The notes under the pieces: generated by a model
Database searches by the model: none
Told to the model about the DNA's origin: nothing
The model's input: the letters and a program-made list of their open reading frames with translations, nothing else
Position numbers and translations under genes: made by a program
DNA from: Arachnopeziza araneosa
Taxonomy: Eukaryota > Ascomycota > Leotiomycetes > Helotiales > Arachnopezizaceae
Direction: 5' to 3'
Assembly: GCA_003988855.1 (NCBI GenBank)
Contig: QYAI01000055.1
Location: 1 to 64,000 of the forward strand
Length of the DNA: 64,000 nt
In this document: positions 35,184 through 46,599 of the stretch, piece by piece
How positions within the stretch are numbered: position 1 is the first letter of the stretch
Layout of the letters: every line of letters begins with the position of its first letter

Positions 35184-36766
35184 ATGGCTACAAAAAATAC
35201 CACAAAGAAACCGTTCCACATCGCTATTTGTGGTGAGAATCCTCACCTCTGCTTCCGAGCTTCAATTTTAATATGAATTAGGAGGGGGCATAGGTGGATT
35301 ATGCGTCGCAATCGGTCTTTTGCAGCAGAATATTTCATGCACAATATACGAGGCTGCATCAGCTTTTGCTGAAATCGGAGCAGGAGTCTCATTTGGCCCA
35401 AATGCTATCCGGGCGATGGCTCTAATAGATCCAGAAATCAAAAAGGTTTATGATACTATAGCGACTAGTAATGCTTGGCCAGAAAAGAAGAATATTTGGT
35501 TTGAGTTTAGACTTGGCCCAACAGATGAAGGTTGGAAGGATCTTAAAGCCCCCGGAAAGGAAGGAGATAAGGTGGCACAGGTTAAAGCAAGCAATGTCGG
35601 ACAAAGCTCTGTGCATCGAGCTCACTTCTTAAATGTGTTAGTCAACCTAATTCCACAAGGGGTGGCCAAATTTGGGCATAGAGTTGAGAATGTAGAGCAA
35701 AATGGGGAGAAACTACTACTTACTTTTAATGACGGCTCAACTGCTGAAGCGGATGCTGTGATTGGCTGTGACGGAGTCAAGTCGAGGACCAGACAAATTT
35801 TATTAGGAAAGGACAATAAGGTCACTGATCCTACGTTCACAGGAAAGTACGCTTATAGGGGACTAATACCAATGGAACTGGCTGTAGAAGCTTTGGGAGA
35901 AGAACTTGCCAGAAACAGCCAGATGTACATGGGCAGGCATGGGCATATATTAACGTTTCCAATAGAAAAAGGAAAGACAATGAATGTGGTGGCTTTCAGT
36001 TCAAAGTCGAATGGCAAGTGGGAAAATGAGAAATGGGTATTACCCATGAAAAAGGAGGACATGATTGAAGACTTTCGAGGGTGGGGTAGAAGTGTTCAGA
36101 AAATCCTCTCGGTCAGTCCTAAATACCTGAACTTTCGAGGAAATATGCACTGACAGTTAAATAGCATATGGAGAAATCAGATATGTGGGCCTTGTTTGAC
36201 CATCCGCCTGCTCCAACCTACTTCAAGGGTCGCTTTGCAATTCTTGGAGATGCAGCGCATGCATCAACTCCACACCAAGTAGGTCTATTTTCATACTAGT
36301 TTGCCGACCTCTCTATGTGAGATTCGGAGTTGGGAGTTGTTCTAGGAGCGGCATGTTCAGACGTCTTTCAATATCAGCCGCTCTTGAATTAACTATCAGA
36401 CTTCCGAGCTCGCCTCTTACTTTTAGCTATCCACAGTACTAATTTGACGATTAGGGTGCAGGGGCGGGGCAGGCAATAGAAGATGCGTTCATTATCTCTA
36501 ATCTTCTAGGCCAGATCAGCTCAATAGGAGAAATAGAGACAGCTTTCCGAGCTTATGATGCCGTTCGACGACCTAGAAGCCAAAAAATCGTAACGACGAG
36601 CCGGGAGGCCGCAAAGTTGTATGAATTTGAAGATAAAGAACTTGGCACAGACCTGGCTCTGATCAAGGAGAAGTTAGAAACCCGATATAACTGGATATGG
36701 AACGAGAATCTCCACCAACAACTAAAAGAGGCAGATGATATCATAGGATTCAAGACAAGCTTATAA
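35184..36766 (+). CDS. FAD-dependent monooxygenase (salicylate hydroxylase-like)
   Basis: Four exons (35184-35232, 35282-36111, 36165-36278, 36455-36766) give 434 residues, normal for single-component flavoprotein hydroxylases. Motifs: the dinucleotide-binding CGGGIGGLCVAIGLLQ created across intron 1, a DG motif GCDGVKSRTR (about 195), and the GD motif RFAILGDAAHASTPHQ|GAGAGQAIEDA across intron 3. These enzymes use NAD(P)H and O2 to hydroxylate aromatic substrates such as salicylate. There is no signal peptide, so it is probably cytosolic. Intron 3 is long (176 nt) and falls inside the FAD-binding GD motif. The substrate cannot be read from sequence. The stop is 9 bp from the stop of the opposite-strand gene. 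Confidence 0.9.
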
Positions 36767-36775
36767 TATCAAGGG

Positions 36776-38754
36776 CTAGTCGATTGAATCATCTCGTAGG
36801 GCAAACAGTTTATCCATGACCTCTTCCGTCTTGCCCCTAATAGCATCATGGTACATGCTATTATCGAGTTAGTGCTGTAAATAGCGGAATTGTTAGGGAG
36901 CTCCGGAGTTCAGGAGCCCTAAGAGAAAACGGTGTTAATGAGTATGAAGATAAGCCTAACCTATTAGTAATGAACTGCTTACAGTTCTTTAACAGTTTGA
37001 CTGTTTGCTGAGCCAAACCGAAGTCCACATAAATGTCATCCAAAAACGTGGCAGCATACAATGGGACCGTGTTTTGGCTCAATTGAAACTGGTCATATAG
37101 TTCTGGCCAACCAGCATATTTTGCAAGTTGATTTGCTACCGAGGTAAGCTTCTCCAGTTCCGGGAAAACATCAAAGAGGAATGGGTAGATCATCTCCCCT
37201 GAAAAGAAGAGAGGCGTTTCTCGAACATTAGAAGCCGATTGCGGAGAACCTGAAAGCCACTGAAATTCGCGAAGGCTTTTTCCAACACGTTCCGCTGCCC
37301 AATTCGAAGCCTCGTTTTCACAATAGATAGCCTCATGGAGGATGGCGTAAATAACGTTATCGTCAAAGGTTAGGGCACTTTCCAAGGCTGATAGGGTACT
37401 AAAAAGTGTAAATGTCGACGCTTGTGATCGGGGAAATAGAACACTGCAAAGACGAGCTACTTACGGCTTAGTAATGAAATGGAATTGATCGAGGTTTGAT
37501 TTCATTCGCAAAATTAGATCATGAACATTATCGAGGCCACCGTGAAATCCGAACATTCGGCCTAAGGTGAGAAAGGACCGCACCGTCAAGACACCTCCAG
37601 AGGGCAGATGAAGGCCTCCCTTGCTCTTGATATGAAATGCAAGGCCGTGAACAGCATCAATATCCTCCTAAATCTCAAGATCTTAGGGTTAGTAGAATTC
37701 ATTTTTGGGTCTGTGGAGTAGGGATGGTTGTCTCGGGAAATCTAGAAGCTACGTGATATTCAAGATTTTGGAGTGACGGCAGAAGCAGCCCCACAAAAGT
37801 TTTTGACAGAGACGCGAGACTTACAGGATACTTGGAATAGTATGCCTGCCGATATTAGTATCTGCTAGCTAAAGATTTTGTAGAGAGCTACCTTGTTTCT
37901 CTCCATCACCTTCTTAAACGTTGCTTTGTACACCTGATCTGGTGATTGACCGATGGGAGGCAAGCCGCCACTCGTGAATGCTTCCCGCAGACCATTAGGG
38001 TATTTAGAGAGATATCTGACATTGGTAAGTTACAGAGTATATCTTGCTCAAAGGTTAAGATGGTAGTGCCTTGATCAGCTTGTATGTTAAATAATAAAAG
38101 GGTTTACTTACGTGAGCACACAGAAACCGCCAAACGACTGCCCAAATATAGACCTAGAAGAGATAGCATCAGACATTTCTGCTTGATGTGTATATCCATG
38201 ACGAATATTCACCTACCATTTTTTGAGTTCTGCAGGGTAGTCCGCGGTAAGGGTTTTCCGTACGGCCTCACAATCTCTGACAATGTTGTCGGCGCGAAAA
38301 AGTTTTAGATAATCTGCTTGTTGGTACACATCGCCCTCCAAAGCTAAGGTTTGAGCCGATACTGGTGTGCTTAGACCGGTGCCTCGTTGATCGAGATAAA
38401 GCATCTGATAGCCCTTGTCTAGGACTGTGTTTGTGATATAAGAATTCTGAGGTGGAGAACAACCGAAGCCAGGACCACCTTGCAAGTAGACAAACCATGG
38501 TTTCTGGGACTTCTTCCTGCTTTCTTCTTCAGATGTTGCAGCGGCGGGCTTTTCATAGCGGGACACCGAGCGACCAAAAAGCTGCAGGGTCCCTCGACCT
38601 GGGTTCGAGTAGTCACGGGGAACCTCGAAAAAGAGCTCGGAGACCTTGAGCTTGCCTATACGGCAACTTAGCAGATACTCGGGGCGATTTTTAGTGGTAG
38701 AGACAAACCTGGAATGAGATGGGTTTTGGATTCCAGAAGCCTTGCGAACGCCAT
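36776..38754 (-). CDS. Proline iminopeptidase-like alpha/beta hydrolase (S33)
   Basis: Eight exons (38754-38709, 38655-38217, 38153-38112, 38015-37892, 37845-37825, 37667-37465, 37398-36961, 36857-36776) total 464 residues. Evidence is the S33 pattern: VSELFFEVPRDYSNP start, the oxyanion-hole segment YLQGGPGFGC, the YLDQRGTGLSTP motif, the nucleophile elbow GQSFGGFC in exon 3, ASGGLPP-like TSGGLPPIGQSPDQVY, and C-terminal YVDFGLAQQTVKLLKNCKQF. The last exon, MYHDAIRGKTEEVMDKLFAL, matches the usual end of fungal members. Such enzymes release N-terminal proline or related residues. No signal peptide is visible. Exon 5 is a 21-nt micro-exon; all phases close. The gene is very intron-rich compared with its neighbours and nearly abuts the convergent monooxygenase gene. 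Confidence 0.88.
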
Positions 38755-38970
38755 TTCAGTTACGCAGCTCGTGGAAGTACAAACGAAGAAAGTGCGGCTA
38801 TTGGTAGTTGACCTGAAGTACCAGCTAGGGCTAGTGTTGGACCTTTGCTTCGTCAGATAGCCAATCATATAGGGTCGCTTAATTTATCCAATCATAACAC
38901 CTGATTACTCATCAGACGAGAGAAAATACCTATTTGCCTCCCAAAACGTCCGCTCTGCATCCTAACAATC

Positions 38971-41420
38971 ATGGCCAAGGACAAGAGAGGTAAAAGCGAG
39001 GGCAAAAAAGCCAAACTGGCTGAGAAAAAGGCCAAGCAGGAAAAGAAAGGCGAAAAGAAGGAGAAAGCCAAGGCTTCAAAAGCGAACGACAGCGATGCTG
39101 AAGACATCGATCTCGATACAGTTCTGGCGGAATACAAACTAAAGCAAGAAGCCTATCTCAAAATTACCGAGACTGCTTGCGATCCACCTAGAGCAAGATC
39201 GGCTTCAACCCTCATGGCATCGCCAGCAAATGACAATGAATTATTCTTATTTGGAGGAGAATACTTCAACGGAGCTCTTGCCACTTTCTTCAATGACCTC
39301 CATGTTTATCTCATAAATAAGGATGAATGGCGTTTGATTACCTCTCCGAATACGCCTTTACCTCGGTCTGGGCAGTAAGGCTCGTTTTTCTCATCCATAG
39401 TTGCAAGTCAATTGTTTTTCACGGGAGAACCCTGAAGCTGTTTTGGGAGCACCTCAGCCGAGAAATGGGCTATAGGGTTCTTTTCTTCTCAGCTCGCCTC
39501 TCAGTTCTCGAATCCTATCCCTCATGTACTAATTTTCTATAGTGCATGGTGTCAAGGAGGAAATGCTGGCGGCATCTATCTCTTTGGGGGAGAATTTAGC
39601 TCTCCAAAACAGGGGACATTTTACCACTACAACGACGCGAGTACACCGAGATTGACACTGATCCAACAAGCTAATCTTCTTATAGTTCTGGCGATTTGAG
39701 CCCCCCAGCAGAGAATGGACACGGATCGAGACTAAAGGTAAAGCCCCTCCAGCGAGGAGTGGCCACCGAATGACCCACTTCAAGAACTACATTATTCTGT
39801 TCGGGGGGTTTCAGGATACTTCTCAACAAACAAAGTACCTGGGAGATCTGTGGGTTTACGATACCCAGAACTTTCTCTGGCACAATCCTGTCCTGCCGTT
39901 AGTAACTCAGAAACCAGACCCAAGATCTTCTTTCTCCTTTCTTCCACATGATTCCGGAGCCGTGCTATACGGCGGCTACTCCAGAATCAAAGCAACAGTC
40001 ACAAGTAAGCAAACAAAAGGAGGAGGGCAGGCACAGCGCAATGTTTTAAAGCCAATGGTCCATCAGGATTGCTATTTCCTCCGTGTTGTCCAACCTCCTT
40101 CAGACGCCTCCACTAATGCTCCGCCTTCTGTGAGATGGGAACGTCGGAAGAAACCCATCAACGCGCCTAATCCGGCTCGTGCTGGCGCAACGATGGCGTA
40201 TCATAAGGGTCGTGGGATCATGTTTGGTGGCGTGCATGATGTGGAGGAAAGCGAGGAAGGTATCGATAGCGAATTCTTCAATTCATTGTTTGCGTGGAAC
40301 GTTGAGCGGAATCGTTATTTCCCATTGGCATTGAAAAAGGCTCGTCAAAACCAAAGACAGCTCCAGGGAGAAGTTCGCGGAGGTCGTAGAGGAAGAGGCC
40401 AAGCAAATGAAGAAGAGCTACTGAGGAATTTAGCCGCACTTCAAACGGGCAAGTCGTTAGCTGATGTTGATGATGTGGATATCGAGAAGCCTGCCGATGA
40501 TCTTGAAGATACCAAGATTCTTCCAACCAAAGAGATCTCAATGGAGTTTCCACACCCAAGATTCAATGCTCAGTTGACAGTACAAGACGACGTTCTGTAT
40601 ATCTACGGGGGTACTTTGGAGAAAGGAGATCGCGAATTCACATTTGATGAAATGTATTCTATCGACCTCGGCAAATTAGATGGAGTTAAGCAGATATTCC
40701 ACCGGGAAGCGGAGAATTGGCTTGGGAGTGAGGACGAAGAAAGCGACGAGGAAGATGGTAGCAATGAAGATGATGACGAGGAGGACGAGGAGGGTGATGT
40801 TAAGATGGATGATGCAAGACCAGTGGATTCTGACGGTACTCACAAATCAAAACTCAAGGAGAAATTTTCACCAACAGAAGAGGATGGGAGCGACATGGTT
40901 TTTCCAGCACTGTCAGCATTTGATGACACTCCTGACGATGGTACGACAACCAGTTCTGTCGAGGATAGCCTGCCTCATCCGCGACCGTTTGAATCTCGAA
41001 AGGATTTCTTCCAACGAACTGGAAACGACTGGCAAGAGGTTCTAATGGCCAATCTCAGATGGAAAGGAGTTCTACCAGAGACATTATCGGTAAAGGAAAT
41101 TAAGACTCGAGCCTTTGAATTGAGTGAGGAGAAGTGGTGGGACTGCCGCGAAGAAATTATGGCATTGGAAGATGAGGTAAGCTTGTTCTCGTACAAATAT
41201 GCTCTTTTTTTCTTTTGAGGACAGAGAGCTGGCTCAAGAGCTCTTCTACTTTTTCTTGAAACCCGTCATTGAGAGCTTGGCTCTTCAGTTCCTCGTCTCC
41301 CTCTACAAGAATAGCAGAGTCACAGACTAATTCGTTGTATAGCAAGAAGCAGCGGGGATTGGTGAGGTTGTCACTCTTGCTGATAAGGCTGACGCTGGTG
41401 TTGGAGGTAGAAGGAGATAA
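38971..41420 (+). CDS. KEL3: Kelch-repeat protein Kel3-like
   Basis: Four exons (38971-39374, 39543-39636, 39686-41176, 41343-41420) give 688 residues. The protein starts with a Lys/Glu-rich basic helix (about 1-45) and then has kelch blades: NELFLFGGEYFNGALATFFN, GGIYLFGGEFSSPKQGTFYH, YIILFGGFQDTSQQTKYLGD, a GAVLYGGYSR blade, GIMFGG and VLYIYGGTLEKGDREFTFDE. A highly acidic region (about 510-540) and a conserved WKGVLPETLSVKEIKTRAFE block follow. This matches KLHDC4/Kel3 proteins, cytoplasmic beta-propellers of uncertain role. Intron 2 needs a GC donor (GAC^GCGAGT) to join YND to FWRFEPPSREW. The last 26 codons come from a separate small exon. Confidence 0.9.
39637..39685 (+). other. Probable GC-AG intron in KEL3
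   Basis: The donor is GAC^GCGAGT and the acceptor CTTATAG^TTC, 49 nt apart, with a good CTAAT branch site. No phase-compatible GT donor exists nearby, and reading through shifts out of the kelch frame. Confidence 0.75.
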
Positions 41421-41627
41421 AAATTATTATTTAAATAATGGCCCTCGACGAATTGACGCAGTATGCTCGACTTCTTCATTCTCACCTGAACTCCCTTTCT
41501 CGCTTTGGCCAGTTTCTGGTTATTTGCGAAGGAGGGCTGTTAGAGATTATTGTTACACCTTTCCCCAATGCAATGCTGCTCAGACACCAATTTTATCTCC
41601 AGATCCAGGGACCTTTTCATCGTGTAC

Positions 41628-42558
41628 CTATCTCAAGCATTCTTCCACATGCTCGTTGTAACACTCCAATGCGCAAACCCTCGCCCCACACTTAGTACAT
41701 CTTACTCGACCCCAATATCCACATCTCTCACAGAACACTCTGATAGGCTTTCTCCTGTCCTCATCCACCCACGGACCTCTTGCGTCATTGTATGAAAGAG
41801 GTGGTTCCGCTAAGAATCTCTGTATATCCAGATCCGAAGGCATGATCGGTATCCTCGATATCAGTAACAGGTCTGTATCTCCAAGGTGCGGAGCAGGAAC
41901 TGTCGAGTTTCCTGAGGCGAGAAGAGGCGCATCAGTCATCTCGGCATCGATGGTGGGCTCAGATTTTATGGGTCCAGGTGTGGAAGATTGACGAAGAGGT
42001 GTTGAATTTGTTGGAGCATTAGAGTCTTTCTTCTTATGCGAGCGCTTCCCAGTGCTTAGAATATTGGGTCCTGCTACTACAGATGTGGCCGGCACCGTAG
42101 ACTGGGTTGTAGGCGCGTAGGAGCATTGTTCACCCTGGGCTTCAAAATCAGCCAGATAATTTGCGAAAGTTTTATTTGACTGTAAGATCTTGCGGACTGC
42201 GGGCGTCACTTTGCCGTGGCTCACTTCAAATCCCATATAATGTTAGCAAACAGAGAAACGGAGGCTAGAGATGTTTCGACTTGCCTCGCCCTGAGTTATC
42301 GCGATGTCGTACGGGCACTGGAATTGTCACATCGCGATGGTTCTCGCGATCCAGAGCCACAAGTTCTCGTAAGATATGGGCGTCTTGCTTCGCTGTTGTC
42401 TCTCCTGTGCTAATCGTCTGGAGGTTCCTGGCTCGTTTACGAGAGGAAGGCTGTAAGGCTGTGACCGAAGTGTTGGCTCCTATGTCGGGGACATAGGCCC
42501 AGCCGGGAGCTGCGGTGGCCTTAGAATTGGCGACTTCTCTGACGCCAAAGTTGTTCAT
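41628..42558 (-). CDS. VPS71: SWR1 complex subunit Vps71/Swc6 (HIT zinc finger)
   Basis: Two exons (42558-42285, 42223-41628) give 289 residues. The C-terminus is a zf-HIT domain (about 255-289) with CERCGYWGRVRCTKCGARVC and ECYNEHVEEC, the pattern of Vps71, which bridges Arp6 to the SWR1 remodeller that deposits H2A.Z. The middle has the conserved VTPAVRKILQSNKTFANYL segment. The intron seems to use a GC donor (GAG^GCAAGT) with acceptor GAAG^TGAG; a GT donor 5 nt further with an acceptor 5 nt later also keeps the frame, so two residues at the junction are uncertain. Other zf-HIT proteins (Hit1, Bcd1) lack the TPAVRKIL block. Confidence 0.87.
42224..42284 (-). other. Candidate GC-AG intron in VPS71
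   Basis: The donor reads CGAG^GCAAGT, nearly the ideal GC-type 5' splice site, and the branch site TTGCTAAC is perfect. A GT-AG alternative (CAA^GTCGAA to GTGAG^CC) is also in frame, so this one needs transcript evidence. Confidence 0.5.
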
Positions 42559-43015
42559 CGAGAATCTGATTAAAAACTGGTGTGGTTCTGATTATGGCGG
42601 GGGCTTCTATTTGTAGAGTGGGTGGGACATTTCACAAGAGACTAGACGAGGCTATCCTAAACCCGCTCTCGTGCTTAGATATCCAGGCCAATCAAATAAA
42701 TCAACAAACGCAAGATTTCCATAGTCTCCAGTAGCCGCCTACTCTTTAGCATCTCCTACATGTCAAAGATTACATCCTAGAAATTCTCATGCTTGTTAAT
42801 TGGAAATTGCAAAGCACAAGAGGGACTTGGTATTATTCCATTCGCAAATACAACTATTGCCTGCTATCTCATGATCGTAATGTAAATGCAGTTCAAGCAG
42901 AAACTGTTGTTACATTCTCCATGCGTCTACTAATGTGTGCAGCATCAGCCTCCCTTCCATCCCCTCCTTGAACATTGGGTCATTGTCCTGTTTCACATAT
43001 CGTCACCACCTTCCC
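42559..43015. other. Intergenic region VPS71 to small membrane protein gene
   Basis: 457 bp between tandem minus-strand genes. No coding feature is supported. Confidence 0.45.
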
Positions 43016-43508
43016 TTATTTCTTTTTCTCGAGTTCAGCAAGCTTTTCTTCAAGAGTTTGGACATAGGTGTGGACTCGTTGCACGGAAGCCTGAAGAGAC
43101 TGTGAATGAATGTTAGCCAATATGATGTAGAAGATAAAATTCACTGAGGATTGCCGGTGGGGAAATCGGAGGGCTTCAACATACGTAGATATCTTCAGTC
43201 AGTAATTCATTTGACACCTTGTATTCTTCCAAGATGTAGTAATAGACTCCGGCTCCGGCGAGGGTACTTCCTAGAAGAAAGCCGAAGAGACTTTGCAGGT
43301 AATGTGTTAGATAACCTGGTGAACAGGAGGAGTGGAAGTATGATACTCACCCTCCCCTAAAAGCACCAACAGGTTTCCGTGTAGGTAAAGGAGCAGCATC
43401 TACCAGTCTCCGCGAAGAAGTTTGGAAGCTTCTTATTCCGAGAAGAGAGGTAGAGGGACTGGACAATGCTGTACGCATTATCGGAGTACATACGCGCGAT
43501 GCCATCAT
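43016..43508 (-). CDS. Small conserved protein with mitochondrial presequence and one membrane segment
   Basis: Three exons (43508-43351, 43290-43185, 43099-43016) give 115 residues; no single frame shows it whole. The first 45 residues are rich in Ser and Arg with no acidic residue before the RRLVDAAP site, typical of a matrix-targeting presequence. A Gly-rich hydrophobic segment (GLFGFLLGSTLAGAGVYYYI, about 53-72) should span a membrane, and a charged helix with VQRVHTYVQTLEEKLAELEK near the end suggests a short coiled coil. All junctions have good GT-AG signals and the phases close. I recognise it as a type of conserved fungal protein but cannot name a function. The start could be either of two adjacent ATGs. 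Confidence 0.8.
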
Positions 43509-43947
43509 TCTGATAATTGGTGTGCAATTGAGAGTGAGATTTAAGAGCCGACGACTTTTGTATTAAGATGATGGCTGGCCAAAGTTCGGTGGCGTACTGA
43601 TCTAAAGCTTTGAAAGGCGACGGGTCTTACCGGCTTTGTTCTCGTTGCAGCACAAAGTTGAAGTTGGAGCTCTCTCCCCAGATTACTCCAAGCGAACCAA
43701 GCGAGGTTACTTAGGTATTCTTCCATTAGTGGCTTGGCCTCCCTTCAGTCATACTGCACATGCACGCCAGTTACATGGGTCGATATTATAAAGTTATTTT
43801 CAAGGTCATATTGTTCATCTCAAAAACGCATTCAATTGTTCAATATTTGATAGCTGAACTTGTCAAATCCCAGATATTTTAATGCGATGCCCCCATGTTT
43901 GTCAAGTGATACAGATAAAAGGGAGTTTAGGCTCAGATTGCTCTCCT
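43509..43947. other. Intergenic region upstream of the small membrane protein gene and downstream of PDI1
   Basis: 439 bp between tandem minus-strand genes. A 61-codon frame (43541-43726) has no homology I recognise and is not annotated. Confidence 0.45.
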
Positions 43948-45781
43948 CTACAACTCGTCGTGATCATCCGCCGCCCCAGCAGCAGTCTTAGCAGCTTCGG
44001 TAGCCTCGCTGGCTGCGCTCTTGACAGTTTCCGTAGCCTCGCTGGCAACGCTTTTGGCTGATTCAGTTGCAGCGGCGGCTTGCTCAGCCATAGATTGAAC
44101 TGGTTTGGATTCGGCCGCCTCCTCGTCGTAGGTGACCTCGGCGGCATACTTTCCATTCTCCTTAACAAACTTGATAAGATCCTCAATGCTACGGCTACCA
44201 TTGTAGGTAACTGGGTTCTTCTTATCACCTGCCTTGTATAGCTTGATGGTAGGGAAGCCTTGGATCTCATCAGGAACATCGTTCGCGGTAGCGTCAACTT
44301 TAGCAATGGTAACCTTATCCGCAAGGCCGGCATCAACGTAGAGCTGAGCAAGAGTGTCATACTTCGGAGCAAGAGCCTTGCAGTGACCGCACCATGGGGC
44401 GTAGAACTCGATTAAAACATCTTTGTCTTCCTCTAAAACAATATCGTCATAGTTTTTGGCAACTACAATTTGAACTGGGCCTTCTTGCGTTTCTGGGATA
44501 GGTTCGGACTTGATACTTGGTTCAACCTTGCCTCCAACAAAGTCTTCAACAAACTTGCCGATGGCAACGTCAGTAATCTCAGAATCTTGATCGAAGGGAA
44601 ACTTCTTATTATTGACGGTATCTTGGATAGCGAAAGCGGGAAACTGATCTGCCTTGAGATTCAAGTTACCAGCATGTGCGCCAAATGCCTTGGCATCAAT
44701 TGTGGCAAATGAAACCTTGCCACGATGTTTCTCGGCAACAGGCTTGAGAAGCTCTGAGAGTGTGGTGCGCTCATCAGCGGTTTCTGCGAAGATATAGGCC
44801 AGGGGAATGCCAGTGGCCATGTAACCAGCGTAGGTATCGGGTCCAACTTCACCGATCAAGGGAATGGAGGCAGTGCCGGCAAATTTCTCAATAGCTTCCG
44901 GGTCGAACTTCTCGGTAAAAATGGTTCTGCCCTCGTCAAAGGATTTGTAGAGAATAACGGCTGGAGCAGCGACGCCTTCAACCTTGGCCAATTCGGCGTC
45001 GTTACTTGCACCAAACAGGTAATTATCGCGAAGCTTCTCAGCGACAGCGGTAAAGGTAGCATTGGAGGTCTTATCATCTGCATCGAAGAACGCAACTAGA
45101 ACAACCTTATCGGCAGTCTTAAAGTCCTCAATTGTGTCCTTGGTCAAAATGGAGACGGCAGGGAGGGACTGCTTGGTCATGTACGACACAATTCTGCCAG
45201 CATGCTTGTCAGTTACCATAGCCATTGACATATTAGAACAGAAGCAATTGACTTACGCCGGAGCCTTTCTCGCACCAGAGTATGGAGTAATATTATCAGC
45301 GCCCCGGAACACCTTGAGTGTTGGGTACCCTTCGACTCCATAAGATTGGCAGAGCTCTGCCTCTTCAGTGCAGTCGACCTTTGCAAGTTTGATATTCTTC
45401 TCCTTCAAAGTCGTCGCAGCCTCTTCGTACTCGGGTGCGAGCGCTTTACAATGGCCACTACATGATTAGTTAGCAATCCGAAAGTGAACAAGTGTTGTCC
45501 AGAATAATTCTTACCACCAAGGCTAGAGCGAAGGAGAAGATATTAGTAGCTTCGACACATCACTAGATTGAAAGAGAACATACTGCGAAGACTACATGGA
45601 AAAGTGTCAGTCGGCAACTTTCATATCAGGTATGAGGCTGGCTCTACTTACATTCGGCAAGGACTAAATCATTCTCTTTGACAAAGTCTGGGAAGGTATC
45701 CTTTGTAAGTGAGGAAACATCTGATGCAGAGGCAACCGCGGCGCTGACAAGGCCAAGGGCCAAAGTGGTGAAGGTCCGCAT
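43948..45781 (-). CDS. PDI1: Protein disulfide isomerase (ER lumen)
   Basis: Five exons (45781-45652, 45591-45584, 45522-45515, 45457-45257, 45193-43948) give 530 residues. A signal peptide (MRTFTTLALGLVSAAVASA) and a C-terminal HDEL retention signal place it in the ER lumen. The thioredoxin domains are a (APWCGHC at about 47-53), b, b' and a' (FYAPWCGHCKALAPKYDTLA). An Ala/Glu-rich acidic tail precedes HDEL. The enzyme forms and shuffles disulfides in secretory proteins. The first active site is built from four exons: E(phase 1)|FFA|PWC|GHCKALAPEY, where exons 2 and 3 are 8 nt each. Skipping both would frameshift the protein. Intron lengths are 57-63 nt. Confidence 0.95.
45515..45522 (-). 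other. PDI1: 8-nt micro-exon (PDI1 exon 3)
   Basis: The sequence CCTTGGTG is flanked by CTCTAG upstream and GTAAGA downstream on the minus strand. It encodes Pro-Trp and the first two bases of the catalytic Cys codon. Confidence 0.85.
45584..45591 (-). other. PDI1: 8-nt micro-exon (PDI1 exon 2)
   Basis: The sequence TCTTCGCA is flanked by ATGTAG upstream and GTATGT downstream on the minus strand. It completes Phe and adds Phe-Ala of the FFAPWCGHC active-site strand. Confidence 0.85.
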
Positions 45782-46599
45782 ACTGAAAGATGTGCGTAGG
45801 TTGTTGCTTGGGTGAGGGGCAGGCCTAGGCGTCAATCAGTATTGAATTTCGAGGGCTGCTAGGGGGGAGGGTCGAGGATGGAGATCGCTAAGTAGGTGGA
45901 TTATGAGGATGGGAGATCGGATGGAAATTTAGACAGGAGGAAATTTACACATACCTTTTAACGAACGTCTGCAACGGAAGGGAGGACAAAAGAGCACTTA
46001 ATTGTGAGGTCGTGGAAGGTCGAGGGATGGAGAGGTGGTCTTTTGGATTAAGTAGGGCGCGAAGGGGAGGCGGCGCTGCTCTCGCTTAGTTTGTCAGCCA
46101 GCTTGAAGACAGATTGTCGCTTTGCCTCCTTTTGCCTGAGGTATGGACAGATAAGTTATCGACTATGGATGACACATTATCCTGTAAAGGGGTTTGTTTG
46201 ATACAACACCACCTTACAATGGCAGATAGTTCTGCCAGTGGTTGTACACTACACGTGAATCTTCTGAATCTTCTGAATCTTCCTCGCGCAGAACAAAGTT
46301 CTTGAATCAGTCACCAAACGCTCTTGCATCTTTCCTACTTGAGTTCAATTATATGCCCTGCGTCAGAGTCTTTGTATTGTTTACGTTCATCGTGCCTTCC
46401 TACCCGGACTCTGATTGGCACTTGCCACAACGAGCATCTCTATCTCTTGTCCCATGGCTTCCTCAACCTTCACTCATCTCATCACGGCTCCTGCCTGGAC
46501 CCTCAATTCTCGGCGATGGTTTGACCCGCCAATACCATCCCTCCATTTCTCTGTCTTCGAGTCACTAGAGCCCGGTGACGCCTTTGGCCGGTATGGAAA
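45782..46599. other. Divergent intergenic region, PDI1/unknown protein
   Basis: 818 bp between opposite start codons. A short run of three 9-bp units (GAATCTTCT) lies at about 46257-46283. The frames here (46242-46568, 46324-46524, 46415-46618) overlap in different phases and look non-coding. An unfolded-protein-response element would be expected for PDI1, but I did not identify one securely. Confidence 0.45.

Noticed and set aside
41157..41345. Minus-strand frame in the last KEL3 intron with a coiled-coil-like translation
   Set aside because: It sits inside a 166-nt intron, has no start context or splice partner, and probably only reflects local composition.
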